64,000 bases of DNA from Kibdelosporangium aridum (GTDB lineage: Bacteria; Actinomycetota; Actinomycetes; Mycobacteriales; Pseudonocardiaceae). Made by a program: the position numbers and the translations under genes. Below are positions 37,549-47,126 of this stretch, piece after piece. Location of the stretch: contig NZ_FWXV01000002.1 in the NCBI RefSeq assembly GCF_900176515.1, positions 1,612,001 through 1,676,000 of the forward strand. Reading direction: 5' to 3'. The notes under the pieces were generated by a model, which saw only the letters and a program-made list of their open reading frames with translations, was not told the DNA's origin and did no database searches. Numbering within the stretch: position 1 is the stretch's first letter; every line of letters starts with the position of its first letter.

Positions 37549-37597
37549 AAGTTACACTCACTTCACAAAGTCATGAAGTTAAGAAAGCGTATAAACT
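37549..37597. promoter_or_regulatory. Candidate operator between ABC exporter and its regulator
   Basis: Perfect inverted repeat ACTTCA-N8-TGAAGT (37560-37579) in a 93-bp divergent promoter region, with further GAAGT and AACTTA half-sites on both sides. Probably bound by the GbsR/MarR regulator at 37635. Confidence 0.6.
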
Positions 37598-37634
37598 TAC
37601 ATGCGGCAACCAACTCCCGGGAGAGGATGTCGCG

Positions 37635-38144
37635 GTGAGCGAGGCGCAGGAAACGCAACGCGACCCAGTCGCGATCGGACGGTTCATCGAGCGGTACGCC
37701 GCGCTGCTGGCGGACGCCGGTATGCAACGGATGGCCGCCCGGGTGTTCGTGGCGTTGCTGTGTGAGGACTCCGGCCGGATGACCGCGACCGACATGGCCG
37801 AGTCGCTGCAAGTCAGCCCGGCCGCGATCTCCGGAGCGGTGCGCTACCTCGGCCAGGTCAACATGCTCGAGCGGGAACGCGAGCCGGGCTCCCGGCGTGA
37901 CTACTACGTCGTCAAGGACGACCTCTGGTACGACGTGATCACCCGCCGCGAGCAGACCATGCACCGCTGGGAGTCGACCATGCGCGAGGGCATGGAGCTG
38001 CTTGGCGAACAGACGCCTGCGGGGTTGCGGTGGAAGGAGACCTTGGAGTTCTACGCCTTCATGCACGAACGTTTACCGATGTTCATGGAGGAGTGGAAAG
38101 AGCGGCGGGCGCAGCTGCACCGCAAGTGGGGTCTGAACGACTAG
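37635..38144 (+). CDS. GbsR/MarR-family transcriptional regulator
   Basis: A 169-residue winged-helix regulator. Helix-turn-helix DMAESLQVSPAAISGAVRYL and wing EREREPGSRRDYYVV are typical of GbsR-like MarR proteins. The GTG start follows GAGAGG. It is divergent from the ABC exporter, and likely represses that operon in response to an exported compound. The long C-terminal helices (HERLPMFMEEWKERRAQLHRKW) would dimerise. Confidence 0.9.
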   Translation: MSEAQETQRDPVAIGRFIERYAALLADAGMQRMAARVFVALLCEDSGRMTATDMAESLQVSPAAISGAVRYLGQVNMLEREREPGSRRDYYVVKDDLWYDVITRREQTMHRWESTMREGMELLGEQTPAGLRWKETLEFYAFMHERLPMFMEEWKERRAQLHRKWGLND

Positions 38145-38155
38145 TTTCTAGATCT

Positions 38156-39832
38156 ATGACGACCCCTCCGAGCCAGGCCGACGCACTGGCGGACGAACTG
38201 ATCCGGCTGGGCTTCGACCGTGAACCGATCAGCGCGTCGATCCTCGGCGTTCCCGGGTACGACGCGCTTGTCGGCGATCCGTCGGCGGCGGCGGACGAGG
38301 CGACCAAGGCGCGTGCGCTGGAACTGGCCGAGCGGGCCGACGCGGTCGACAAAGCCGGAGTGGACGCCAAGGACGCGATCACCCTGGCCGTGGTGGCGCA
38401 GCAGGGGCGGGCCATGGCCGACCGGGTCGACTCGAAGCTGGCCGAGTACACGATCACCGACATGTTCATCAGCCCGGCGGCCAGCCTGCTGACGCTGTTG
38501 CCGATGACCACGTTGCCGACCGCGCAGAAGGCGACGGACTACCTGACCAGGCTGCGGGCCCTGCCCGGGTATCTGGAGGGTTACGCGGCGAGGCACCGTG
38601 AAGGCGTTGCCGCCGGCCGTGTTCCGGTCGCGCACCTGGTCAAGGCCGCGATCACCCACCTCGACCGATACATCGGTGCGTCCGCGGACGACGACGCACT
38701 GCGCAGGCCGCGGCCGCCAGCCGAAGTGGCGGAGTCCTTTGTGGCCGAGCGCGACCGGATCATCGACGAGGTCGTCCGCCCGGCATTCGCCGAATACCGT
38801 GCCGTCCTGGCCGAGGAGATCGTCCCGCACAGCCGTCCGGCGGAGAAGCCGGGGCTGACCTGGCTGCCCGATGGGGACGAGCTCTACGCCCGGCTGTCCA
38901 GTGTGCACACTTCGACCAAGCGTTCGGCCGAGGAGCTGCACCAGACCGGACTCGACCTGATCGACTCGTTGTTCGAGGAGTTCGCCGAGGTCGGCTCCCG
39001 CGTCTTCGGGACAACGGATGTTCAGGAGATCTTCACCCGGCTGCGGGAAGACCCGGCATTGCGGTGGAGCTCGGAAGAAGAACTGCTCAGCACGGCACGG
39101 GCGTCCATCGAGCGGGCCGAAGCCGAAGCGCCGAAATGGTTCGGGCACGTGCCGTCACACAGCTGCAAGGTCGAACCCGTGCCCGCGGCGGAAGCCCCTG
39201 GCGCGCCGATGGCCTATTACTTGCCGCCGTCATTGGACGGCCAGCGCGCCGGCACTTATTTCGCCAATACATATCAGCCAGGAGAGCGGTACAAGCACAT
39301 CGCCGAGGCCACGGCATTCCACGAGGCCGTGCCGGGACACCACTTCCAGCTGACCATCGCCAGCGAACTGGACGACCTGCCGTTGTTGCGCCGGTTGGCG
39401 GACGTCAACGCATATGTCGAAGGCTGGGGCCTGTACTGCGAGCGGCTGGCCGATGAAATGGGCCTGTATTCCGGGGACATCGCCCGCTTGGGCATGTTGG
39501 CGCTGGACGCGACCAGGGCCGGGCGGCTCGTCGTGGACACCGGACTGCACGCCAAGGGCTGGTCACGGCAGCGGGCCGTGGACTACATGACCGAGAACGT
39601 GCCGATGCCGCAGCTGGAAATCGGGACCGAAGTGGACCGTTATATCGCCTACCCGGGACAGGCACTGTCCTACATGGTCGGCAGGCTGGAGATTCAACGG
39701 ATCAGGGCGGCGGCGGAAAAGGCGCTCGGGTCACGGTTTGACATCCGGAAGTTCCACGATCTCGTGATCGGCAGTGGGCCGCTCCCGCTCACTGTGCTTG
39801 ACCAGGTCGTAACCGAATGGGCGTCGCGGTAA
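38156..39832 (+). CDS. DUF885 family metallohydrolase-like protein
   Basis: A 558-residue protein of the DUF885 family, which is related to zinc carboxypeptidases. The metal-binding helix reads HEAVPGHHFQ (about residue 389), with the downstream AYVEGWGLYCERLADEMG helix supplying the third ligand, and GQALSYMVGRLEI near the C-terminus. No signal peptide. The start lies 12 bp past the regulator stop, so they may be cotranscribed. Probably a cytoplasmic peptidase. Confidence 0.88.
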   Translation: MTTPPSQADALADELIRLGFDREPISASILGVPGYDALVGDPSAAADEATKARALELAERADAVDKAGVDAKDAITLAVVAQQGRAMADRVDSKLAEYTITDMFISPAASLLTLLPMTTLPTAQKATDYLTRLRALPGYLEGYAARHREGVAAGRVPVAHLVKAAITHLDRYIGASADDDALRRPRPPAEVAESFVAERDRIIDEVVRPAFAEYRAVLAEEIVPHSRPAEKPGLTWLPDGDELYARLSSVHTSTKRSAEELHQTGLDLIDSLFEEFAEVGSRVFGTTDVQEIFTRLREDPALRWSSEEELLSTARASIERAEAEAPKWFGHVPSHSCKVEPVPAAEAPGAPMAYYLPPSLDGQRAGTYFANTYQPGERYKHIAEATAFHEAVPGHHFQLTIASELDDLPLLRRLADVNAYVEGWGLYCERLADEMGLYSGDIARLGMLALDATRAGRLVVDTGLHAKGWSRQRAVDYMTENVPMPQLEIGTEVDRYIAYPGQALSYMVGRLEIQRIRAAAEKALGSRFDIRKFHDLVIGSGPLPLTVLDQVVTEWASR

Positions 39833-40013
39833 ACGTACCCCGCATCACAGTGACTTCACAGGGTGGATAGAGTCACGCCGCTGATCGGTGGATGTACGCC
39901 AGGTAGTTGTTCGCACAACCCGTTAGAGGGATATAGGGCGAGCGTGTGTCGCGAACAGCTGCGAGAGCAACACGGGGTAGCTGGGGCACTAACCGAAAGA
40001 GGGAGCACCAAAC

Positions 40014-41180
40014 GTGAGTCGGGTGAAGAAGCTGCGCATCGGCGCCGCGCTTGCTGGCGTGACGGTCACGGCCATGATGGCCTCGGTGACGCCCGCCTCG
40101 GCGGGGTCGGTCACCGGGAAGATCGACACGGACGCCGACACCAAGGGACCGTTGGTCGTGATGTCCGGTGAGAAGGGTGACAAGGAGGTCGTCACCAAGC
40201 TCATCGGCCTGAAGCTGGACGGTGAGAAGGGCTCCTCGGTCCAGACCTACTGCGTCGACATCGACCAGCCCATCGACGACAACGGGCCCGGGTACGTCGA
40301 GGCGGACTGGAACAAGCACCCGAAGCCGGATTCGGCCTTCCACAAGAACTCCGCGCAGATCAACTGGGTGCTGCACAACGGCTTCCCCCAGCTGTCGGCC
40401 GGTGACCTCGCCAAGAAGGTCAAGGGCGAGTTCGAGGGCGGACTGTCCGACGCCGAGGCGGTCGCGGGCACCCAGGCAGCGGTCTGGTTCTTCAGCGACA
40501 ACCGCAAGCTCAAGGACGTCAAGGCGCCGACCAAGCCCGAGCACGCCAAGGCGGACAAGAAGGACGTCTTCGCCGTCTACGAGTACCTGACCAAGAACGC
40601 GGGCGACGGCATCTCCACCGAGCCGAAGCCGGTGCTCAACCTCGAGCCGAACAAGCTGACCGGCAAGCCGGACAGCCTGATCGGCCCGTTCGTGGTGACC
40701 ACCTCGGCCAGCGGCGTGACCATCGCGGCCAAGCTGCCCGACGGCGTGATCTTCAGCGACAAGAACGGCAACGAGCTGCCCAAGGCCGACGTCGCCGCGA
40801 AGATCCAGCAGCTGGACAAGTACGAGTTCTACGTGAAGGTCCCGGCGTCGCTGGCCACCGGCAAGGTCGAGTTCACCGTCTCCGGTGACACCGAGTTCTC
40901 CCTCGGCCGCCTGTTCATCTCCAAGGTCGCCCAGAAGAAGTCGCAGTCGCTGATCCTGGCCAAGAGCGAGAAGGTCCGGCTGTCGGCCCAGGGCACCGCC
41001 GAGTGGGGCGCCACGACGCCGACCACGCCGAACGAGACCCCGGCGCCGCAGCCGAAGAACAACGACAACGAGCTGGCCAACACCGGTGCCTCGGTGCTGA
41101 CCCCGCTGATCATCGGTGTCGTGCTCGTGGGTGGCGGTGTCGCCGCGCTGGTGTTCCAGCGCCGCCGTCGCAAGGCGTGA
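40014..41180 (+). CDS. Thioester-domain surface adhesin with LAxTG anchor
   Basis: A 388-residue cell-surface protein. Signal peptide (about 1-30), then a thioester domain: Cys80 in QTYCVDIDQP and Gln154 in GTQAAVWFFS are the usual cross-linking pair of Gram-positive TED adhesins, which bond covalently to host or environmental ligands. A beta-rich stalk and a Pro/Thr linker follow. The C-terminus has LANTG, a hydrophobic helix and RRRRKA, a class E sortase signal. A very strong terminator ends the gene. Confidence 0.9.
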   Translation: MSRVKKLRIGAALAGVTVTAMMASVTPASAGSVTGKIDTDADTKGPLVVMSGEKGDKEVVTKLIGLKLDGEKGSSVQTYCVDIDQPIDDNGPGYVEADWNKHPKPDSAFHKNSAQINWVLHNGFPQLSAGDLAKKVKGEFEGGLSDAEAVAGTQAAVWFFSDNRKLKDVKAPTKPEHAKADKKDVFAVYEYLTKNAGDGISTEPKPVLNLEPNKLTGKPDSLIGPFVVTTSASGVTIAAKLPDGVIFSDKNGNELPKADVAAKIQQLDKYEFYVKVPASLATGKVEFTVSGDTEFSLGRLFISKVAQKKSQSLILAKSEKVRLSAQGTAEWGATTPTTPNETPAPQPKNNDNELANTGASVLTPLIIGVVLVGGGVAALVFQRRRRKA

Positions 41181-41205
41181 AAGACAGCGTGATCTGAGCA
41201 GCACT

Positions 41206-41245
41206 CCAGGCCCGGTGGCGAGTCCACCGGGCCTGGTTTTTGTTT
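41206..41245 (+). terminator. Intrinsic terminator
   Basis: A 13-bp perfect stem CCAGGCCCGGTGG and complement, five-base loop, then TTTTTGTTT. Confidence 0.92.
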
Positions 41246-41255
41246 AGATGGTCTT

Positions 41256-43202
41256 GTGGCGGGGTCGACGGCAGCGGGCAAGCAGGTCGCCGCTCCACAT
41301 TGGCTTGTCCAATTGCTCCGGTCGAAGAAGCTGCCCGTGCCGTGGAAACGGATGACCCGGGCGGCGATCACGATCACCGGGCCGATCGCGATCGGGCTGG
41401 TGATCGGCCGGCTCGACATCGGCGTGATCGTCTCGATGGGCGCGCTCTGCGGGACCTTCGGCGACGCGGAAGGCCCCTACCGCTATCGCGCCCGGCGGAT
41501 CGGCTGGGCCGCGATCGGCGGCGGGATCGGGTTCTTCCTCGGCAGCCTCGCCGGTGGGCACGGCTGGTGGTCCACCGCGGTCATCGTGTTGCTGGCAGGA
41601 GCGTCCGCGTTGATCAGCGCGGGCGGCAACATCGCCTCGCTGGCGGCCTTGCAGATGTTGGTCTTCGCTGCTCTGGGGGCTGGACAGCCGCGCGACACGC
41701 TCACGGCCACCTTCTGGTTCTTGGTCGGCGCGGGTCTGGTGTGGCTGCTGGCGATCGCCGCGTGGCCCTTCAAGGCGACAGCGCCGGAACGGGCCGCTGT
41801 CGCCGAAATCTACGACGAGATCGCCGTGATGCTCGCGGCTTCTGGAACGGCCGGAGCGCGAGCGGCGAGGCGTGACCTCACCACGGCCCTCAACAACGCC
41901 TACGACGCCTTGCTGACGGCCCGTTCGCACCTTTCCGGGCGGGATAGGGCGTACCGCAGGCTGATGACGCTCCTGGCGGACACGACGCCCGTGGTCGAGG
42001 CGAGCGTGGCGTTAGTCAACGTCGGGCGCCAGCCGCCCGCTGAGGTCGTCATCCACATGACCGCGATCGCCGAGGCGATCCGCCTGGATCAACCGTTGCC
42101 GCCGGTGCCCGAATTCGAAGAGGCGTCACGGGGCCTGGCCGCGTTGCGTGCCGGTCTGGAAGGGCTTTCCTCGCCGAGCGGCAAACGTGATCACCGCGAT
42201 CCCGAAGACCATGTGCCGTTCACCGAACGGCTGGAGACGATCTTCACCGGCCGGGTCGCGTGGTCGCACGCGGCTCGCCTGATGCTGTGCATGGGCGTGG
42301 CGGAGTTCGTCGGCTGGGCGTTGAAACTCGAATACTCGTACTGGGTCGCGTTGACGGTCGCGATCGTCCTCAAGCCCGACTTCGGCTCGGTGTTCGGCCG
42401 CGCGGTCCTGCGCGGTGTCGGGACGTTGGCAGGTGTGCTGGTCGGCGCGGCTGTCCTGGGCATCGATCCGCGTGGCTGGGTGCTCGTCGTCCTTGTCGCG
42501 CTGATCGCCGGGGCGTTGCCGTACGGACGGGACCGCAACTACGGGATCTTCTCCGCGTTCGTCACTCCGTTGGTGATCGTCCAGCTGGATCTCGCGCACA
42601 CAGGCGACTGGGGCCTGGTGCTGGCCAGGCTGACCGACACCGCACTGGGCTGCGCGATCGTGATCGTCTTCGGATACCTGTTGTGGCCAGGCAGTTTGCG
42701 GCCACGGGTCGGCACCCAGCTGCTGGGCACGCTTGAGTCGCTCGGCAAGTACATCGAGCACGGGCTGGCCGGGTCGGACAAACGGGTGAAACTGCGCAGG
42801 GAGACCTACCGGCAGCTTTCCGACCTGCGAAACGCCTTCCAGCAGGCCGTTGTGGAGCCGTCGGCCGCCGGGTTGCAGGCCGCCGCGTGGTGGCCGGTGA
42901 TCGTGACCCTCGAACGGGCGACAGACGCCGTCACCGGACTGGCTGTCGGCATCCAGCGCGGCGCCGAGCCGATCGACCCCGAAGCGATCGAGGCGCTGAC
43001 CGACGCGGTGGCCGAGGCGGCGACGTCGATCAGGGCGGAACGCCCGCCGGAGCGGATGCCGATGCCGGACCTCGACCGGTTGTCACGCCTGGTCACTGAA
43101 CTGGTGTCGGTGCTGGCCACGCTGCGTGGACCGGACTGGTACACCCGGACGGGGGGACAGATCGTCCGACGACTGCTGCAGCCGGTGCGCCGCGAACGGT
43201 AG
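41256..43202 (+). CDS. FUSC-family membrane protein
   Basis: A 648-residue inner-membrane protein with two blocks of hydrophobic helices (about 35-165 and 345-490) separated and followed by cytoplasmic helical regions, the FUSC/aromatic acid exporter layout. PERAAVAEIYDEIAVMLAA begins the first cytoplasmic part. Such proteins are often half-type efflux pumps for aromatic acids or fusaric acid. GTG start just past a terminator. Confidence 0.85.
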   Translation: MAGSTAAGKQVAAPHWLVQLLRSKKLPVPWKRMTRAAITITGPIAIGLVIGRLDIGVIVSMGALCGTFGDAEGPYRYRARRIGWAAIGGGIGFFLGSLAGGHGWWSTAVIVLLAGASALISAGGNIASLAALQMLVFAALGAGQPRDTLTATFWFLVGAGLVWLLAIAAWPFKATAPERAAVAEIYDEIAVMLAASGTAGARAARRDLTTALNNAYDALLTARSHLSGRDRAYRRLMTLLADTTPVVEASVALVNVGRQPPAEVVIHMTAIAEAIRLDQPLPPVPEFEEASRGLAALRAGLEGLSSPSGKRDHRDPEDHVPFTERLETIFTGRVAWSHAARLMLCMGVAEFVGWALKLEYSYWVALTVAIVLKPDFGSVFGRAVLRGVGTLAGVLVGAAVLGIDPRGWVLVVLVALIAGALPYGRDRNYGIFSAFVTPLVIVQLDLAHTGDWGLVLARLTDTALGCAIVIVFGYLLWPGSLRPRVGTQLLGTLESLGKYIEHGLAGSDKRVKLRRETYRQLSDLRNAFQQAVVEPSAAGLQAAAWWPVIVTLERATDAVTGLAVGIQRGAEPIDPEAIEALTDAVAEAATSIRAERPPERMPMPDLDRLSRLVTELVSVLATLRGPDWYTRTGGQIVRRLLQPVRRER

Positions 43203-43233
43203 CCTGCGAGACGGGCCTGTTAAGGGAGATGAC

Positions 43234-43428
43234 ATGGGAATTAACTTCGACGAGCTGAAGAACAAGGCGCAGGACCTTGTCAACCAGCACGGCGACAAGA
43301 TCGAAGAGGGTGTCGAGAAGGCAGGCGAGTTCGCCAAGCAGAAATTCGGGCACGAGTCCCAGGTCGACGCGGTCGTCGACAAGATCCAGGGCATGATCCC
43401 CGACAAGCCCAAGCAGGACAACGCGTGA
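43234..43428 (+). CDS. MT0933-like small helical protein
   Basis: A 64-residue protein (MGINFDELKNKAQDLVNQHG...) of the MT0933-like "antitoxin" family common in actinobacteria. It is amphipathic and Lys/Asp-rich, with KAGEFAKQKFG in the middle. No toxin partner lies next to it, so the antitoxin label is weak. AAGGGAG precedes the ATG. The stop overlaps the start of the next gene (GTGA). Confidence 0.85.
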   Translation: MGINFDELKNKAQDLVNQHGDKIEEGVEKAGEFAKQKFGHESQVDAVVDKIQGMIPDKPKQDNA

Positions 43429-44018
43429 CCACGACGATCACCCGCAAACCCACCATCCTGACCTGGCAGGGTGTCGGCGCGCCCCGGCTCGAGTCGGTCC
43501 GGCTGCTCGTCGCCGACAACCGCTTAAAGGCGTCCGGTCGCATCATCGCCGCGGCCTCGGACGACGAGCCGGCATTCAGCGCCTCCCTCGAGGCGACGAC
43601 GGACCAGTCCGGCGCGTTCGGCCGGTTGCTGATCCGCTCGACCACGGCCGAGGACGAGTGCCAGATCTCGGTCACCCGCACCAAGGACGGCCTCTGGCTG
43701 GTCGACCGCGGCCAAGGCAGCGAACGCGCCGCCTTCGGTGGTGCGCTGGACGTGGACGTCGCCGGTGCGGTGCTCTTCAACTCCCTGCCGATCCGCAGGC
43801 TCGGCCTGCACAAGGAATCCGGCAGGCACGAACTGCCTGTCGTGTACGTGTCCCTGCCGGACCTCGCAGTCCGCGTCTCGCAGCAGACGTACACAACGGT
43901 CTCGGTCGGCGAGGAGACCTCGGTCGTGAACTACGCCGACGAGACGTTCAGCGCGGACCTGACCGTGGACAGCAACGGCTTCGTGATCGACTACCCGGAA
44001 CTGGCGCGACGGGTCTGA
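43425..44018 (+). CDS. Putative glycolipid-binding protein (DUF1089-like)
   Basis: A 197-residue beta-rich protein. GVGAPRLESVRLLVADNRLKASG, LLIRSTTAEDECQ and VYVSLPDLAVRVSQQTYT match the putative glycolipid-binding family related to LolA/RseB-like barrels. No signal peptide. The GTG overlaps the upstream stop. Known functions in the family are scarce. Confidence 0.82.
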   Translation: MTTTITRKPTILTWQGVGAPRLESVRLLVADNRLKASGRIIAAASDDEPAFSASLEATTDQSGAFGRLLIRSTTAEDECQISVTRTKDGLWLVDRGQGSERAAFGGALDVDVAGAVLFNSLPIRRLGLHKESGRHELPVVYVSLPDLAVRVSQQTYTTVSVGEETSVVNYADETFSADLTVDSNGFVIDYPELARRV

Positions 44019-44041
44019 AGACGGGTGTAAGTGGCCGGGGC

Positions 44042-44209
44042 GGCGCGATTTGGTGTGGAGCACACTGCCTGGCCCTTATCGCTCGGGGCTCCATGGAGAC
44101 TGTATCCATTTTGGTGCAGCCGCCCAACAGGACCAAAACCGCGGGCAGGACCTGCGGCCCTGCCCGCCGACAAGCTTATGGGCGGCGCCCCTCCACACAA
44201 AATCGCGCC
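44042..44209. repeat. Palindromic hairpin element, copy A
   Basis: Ends GGCGCGATTTGGTGTGGAG and CTCCACACAAAATCGCGCC form a near-perfect outer stem. Inside, GCCGCCCA pairs TGGGCGGC, and CGGGCAGG pairs CCTGCCCG. About 54 extra bases sit on the 5' side compared with copy B at 54817. It lies between convergent genes. Confidence 0.85.
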
Positions 44210-44233
44210 GCTCTGTGGTCGGCCTTCCCATTG

Positions 44234-46021
44234 CTAGCGCGGGATCGACCACGTCGTGTTCGTGAAACCCGGGGCGACATTCGGATCCGCGCTGACCGCC
44301 TTGACCTCGAGGATGTGCGGCCCGGGTTCGAATGCCCCGCTGTTGAGCGCGACCCGCCACTGACCGGCGACAGCAGGCCCGTCGACCATGGTCGGAATTC
44401 CGACTATGCGCTTGTTGTCGACGAAAACCTCGATTCCGGCCAAGCCCGCCCGCGCCGAACCGCCGTCGGCGGTCACCTCGAGCACGACGCGACTGCGCGA
44501 CAGGATCTCGTTGTTCTCGATCTTCTGCCCGGCGGCGTCCAGGAACTGCGTGTCGAATGACGCCAGCGTCAACACAGGCCGTGCGGCGGGTTCCGGCGGA
44601 GGTTCGGCCTGGTTGGGCGACGGCTTGCTGGCCGGATCCGGAACCAGCTCCAGCTCAGCGTGTTGCACGACAGGGGAGATCGCGGGATTCGCGCCACGAA
44701 CCGTGATCCGCAACTCCCGGCGATCACCGGACAGCACGAGCGCGTCGGCAGGCAGGTCCGCGACAATCGGAAACCGGTACGACGGCGCGAAAACGTGTCC
44801 CTCGACCGCGGGCCGCGCCGGGAAGACCCGCCCAGCCACCTCGACCGTGAACGGCATCATCTGTTCCCGGATCGTTGTCCGGACAGTCATCCGCAGCTGC
44901 CCGCCCAACACGCCGTCCATCAGCTCGGTGTTCGCCGCCCTGCCGATGTTGGTCGACGTGATCCTCGGCGGGGCGACGAACGGGGGCGTGTCCGCACTGG
45001 AAAGCCCGATCGCGTCGATGCCGATGTAGGTCAAACCGTTGGGCGGTCCGGTGAAACCGAACAGCGGTGTCGCGGTGGTCCACGTGGGCACGAATGCGCT
45101 GGCGGCGACTTTCGTTCCGTCGCGCCACAATGACACGCCGTCGGTCCGCAACACGAGTTCCCAGCGCACGCTCACCCCGATCTTCGGCGGGATCGCGACC
45201 GCGTCGGCGCCGGGCAACGTGACCGAGTCTGCCGTGATCCGCACGCGCAGCGTTCCGGGTGGTGGGCTGGTGTCGATCAGGTCGGCGGGCCCGGGGACCA
45301 GGTCGAACACCAGGCTGCCGTCCTTGGCCGGGCAGTCGGTCTCGATCATCATCCGGCCGAGTTCGCCGCCGATGTCCTTGAGCTGCAATGGGGTTCGTGA
45401 CCGAAGGGCCACAGATTCGTTGCCGCACGCGGCACTGATCACCAGTCGGCGACTGTCATCGCCGAGACCACGGGTCATTCGCGCGCATGCGGCGTTGTTC
45501 GCCAGTCGCCAGCGCGCCGGGTCAGGCACCACCGGGCCGTCGAAATGATCGATCAGCGGGTACCGGCTTTCGTCAGGACGGTTGGCAGACGGCCGTTTCC
45601 GCGCGGTCGACGGTTCCGACCGTTGTCCGAAGGAATCCACAGCGCGCACATCGACCTGGTACTCGACAGGGTTCTCGAGGCCGTCGAACTGCACCGCGTT
45701 GCCGGCCACCAGTTGGGTGCGCACGTCACCATCACCACGTAATTGCACTTCATAGCCGGGAGTTCGGCCCGCCCACGTCACCTGTAATCGATGCGGGCCA
45801 GGGATGACCGTCAGATTCGCGGGTCTGTCCGGCCGGGCACCAGGTTTCGGCGCCACCGCGGCGTCGTTGACGAACTCCTTGACGGTCGTCTGGATCGGCG
45901 CTGGCGGCGGTGGTTTCTGATCGCTCGGAGCGTCGACATTACGCAGCGCGACCACGGCTCCGGCGACGAGCACCAGGCCACCAGCCACGTATCCGGCCCG
46001 ACGCAACACACGACGCTCCAC
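44234..46021 (-). CDS. Membrane-anchored surface protein with FN3 domain
   Basis: A 595-residue protein with one N-terminal transmembrane helix (GYVAGGLVLVAGAVVAL) and a large extracytoplasmic part. Residues ~65-145 read as a fibronectin type III domain (RPANLTVIPGPHRLQVTWAG, YQVDVRAVDSFGQRSEPS). Then comes a concanavalin-like beta region (HFDGPVVPDPARWRLANN, FVPTWTTATPLFGFTG) and a C-terminal Ig-like domain (AGIEVFVDNKRI, ILEVKAVSAD). GTG start. Likely a wall-associated binding protein. Confidence 0.8.
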   Translation of the reverse strand: MERRVLRRAGYVAGGLVLVAGAVVALRNVDAPSDQKPPPPAPIQTTVKEFVNDAAVAPKPGARPDRPANLTVIPGPHRLQVTWAGRTPGYEVQLRGDGDVRTQLVAGNAVQFDGLENPVEYQVDVRAVDSFGQRSEPSTARKRPSANRPDESRYPLIDHFDGPVVPDPARWRLANNAACARMTRGLGDDSRRLVISAACGNESVALRSRTPLQLKDIGGELGRMMIETDCPAKDGSLVFDLVPGPADLIDTSPPPGTLRVRITADSVTLPGADAVAIPPKIGVSVRWELVLRTDGVSLWRDGTKVAASAFVPTWTTATPLFGFTGPPNGLTYIGIDAIGLSSADTPPFVAPPRITSTNIGRAANTELMDGVLGGQLRMTVRTTIREQMMPFTVEVAGRVFPARPAVEGHVFAPSYRFPIVADLPADALVLSGDRRELRITVRGANPAISPVVQHAELELVPDPASKPSPNQAEPPPEPAARPVLTLASFDTQFLDAAGQKIENNEILSRSRVVLEVTADGGSARAGLAGIEVFVDNKRIVGIPTMVDGPAVAGQWRVALNSGAFEPGPHILEVKAVSADPNVAPGFTNTTWSIPR

Positions 46022-46084
46022 CCAGACAAGCTAGGCGGGAATGTGCCCTGGTTCACACATTCGTTGCGTTGTCGATATCGAACC

Positions 46085-47056
46085 TCAGCCGGTGAGGGCG
46101 AAGTCTCCGTCGAGTCCGACTATCCGCCCACCGCGTTCGCCCAGCGCCAGCAGCGTTTCCCGGGTGTCGGGCGCGCTCAGGTCGATCCTGCTGTGCGGAC
46201 GCTCGGCGGTGCGGTAGTTCTGCAGCGCCTGCCAGCCCTGATGGCCTGCTTCCACAGTCGCACCAAGGGATCCCGTTGACGCCAACGCCCCGCGCGCCGC
46301 GCCGAGCCTGCCGAGTGCGTCATCGACGGCGTCGAGCAACGGTCCCCGGTTGCCTTCACACATCGCACGGACCAGTTCCGGACGCGTCCCCGCGACGCGT
46401 GTGCCATCGGAGTAGGAGCCTGCGGCCAATGCCAGCGAAAGGCTTCCGCCGTCCGCACCAACCGCCGCGAGAACCGCAGCGAGCAGGTGGGGCAGATGCG
46501 AAATCCGCGCGACCGCGTCGTCATGTCCTGCCGCGCTCGCGGGCACGATCTGCGCGCCGCAATCCAGGACCAAACGCGCCACATCGCGCCACGCGTCAAG
46601 GTCGGTCTCATCCTCGACGGTCAACACCCACGACGCGTCCTTGAACAGCCCGGCCGATCCGGCAGCCCAGCCGGACGAGGCCGTGCCCGCCATCGGGTGC
46701 CCGCCGACATACCGAGTGCGTGGTGCGCCTTGCCTGACCGACATCTCAACCGGCCCTTTCACGCTCACCACGTCAGTCAGGACGCACTCGGGGGCGTACG
46801 CGGTGATCGCCGCCAAGGTCTGGTCCACCGCGGGCAGCGGAACCGCGATCACCACGATCGCGTCCCGTTGCGCGGCGAGCCGAAGTGCGCCATCCACTCT
46901 GGACTCGACCTGGAAGCCGTCCACTGTGGCGGCGTCGGCATCCACTGTGGACGTGGTGAAGCCCCACGCCTGCCTGCCCGATTCGCTCGCCGCACGCAGC
47001 AGCGAACCGCCGATGAGCCCAAGTCCGATCACGCACACTGGCCGCACGCCGCACAT
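46085..47056 (-). CDS. tyrA: Prephenate dehydrogenase
   Basis: A 323-residue NAD(P)-dependent dehydrogenase of tyrosine biosynthesis. Rossmann motif VIGLGLIGGSL (about 9-19), DVVSVKG, HPMAGTASSGW (catalytic His region) and ISHLPHLLAAVL are typical. It converts prephenate to 4-hydroxyphenylpyruvate. The ATG at 47056 has no clear ribosome site. Stands alone between a surface protein and an M20 peptidase. Confidence 0.92.
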   Translation of the reverse strand: MCGVRPVCVIGLGLIGGSLLRAASESGRQAWGFTTSTVDADAATVDGFQVESRVDGALRLAAQRDAIVVIAVPLPAVDQTLAAITAYAPECVLTDVVSVKGPVEMSVRQGAPRTRYVGGHPMAGTASSGWAAGSAGLFKDASWVLTVEDETDLDAWRDVARLVLDCGAQIVPASAAGHDDAVARISHLPHLLAAVLAAVGADGGSLSLALAAGSYSDGTRVAGTRPELVRAMCEGNRGPLLDAVDDALGRLGAARGALASTGSLGATVEAGHQGWQALQNYRTAERPHSRIDLSAPDTRETLLALGERGGRIVGLDGDFALTG

Positions 47057-47126
47057 CCTGCCCTAACGGAACAAGTACAGGTTGCGGATAGTGGCCCCGC
47101 GAACACGTTCTGTCCAGTCCTTTGTC

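Noticed and set aside
43234-43428. Toxin-antitoxin locus suggested by MT0933-like antitoxin label
   Set aside because: No toxin gene adjacent; the neighbour is a lipid-binding-like protein.
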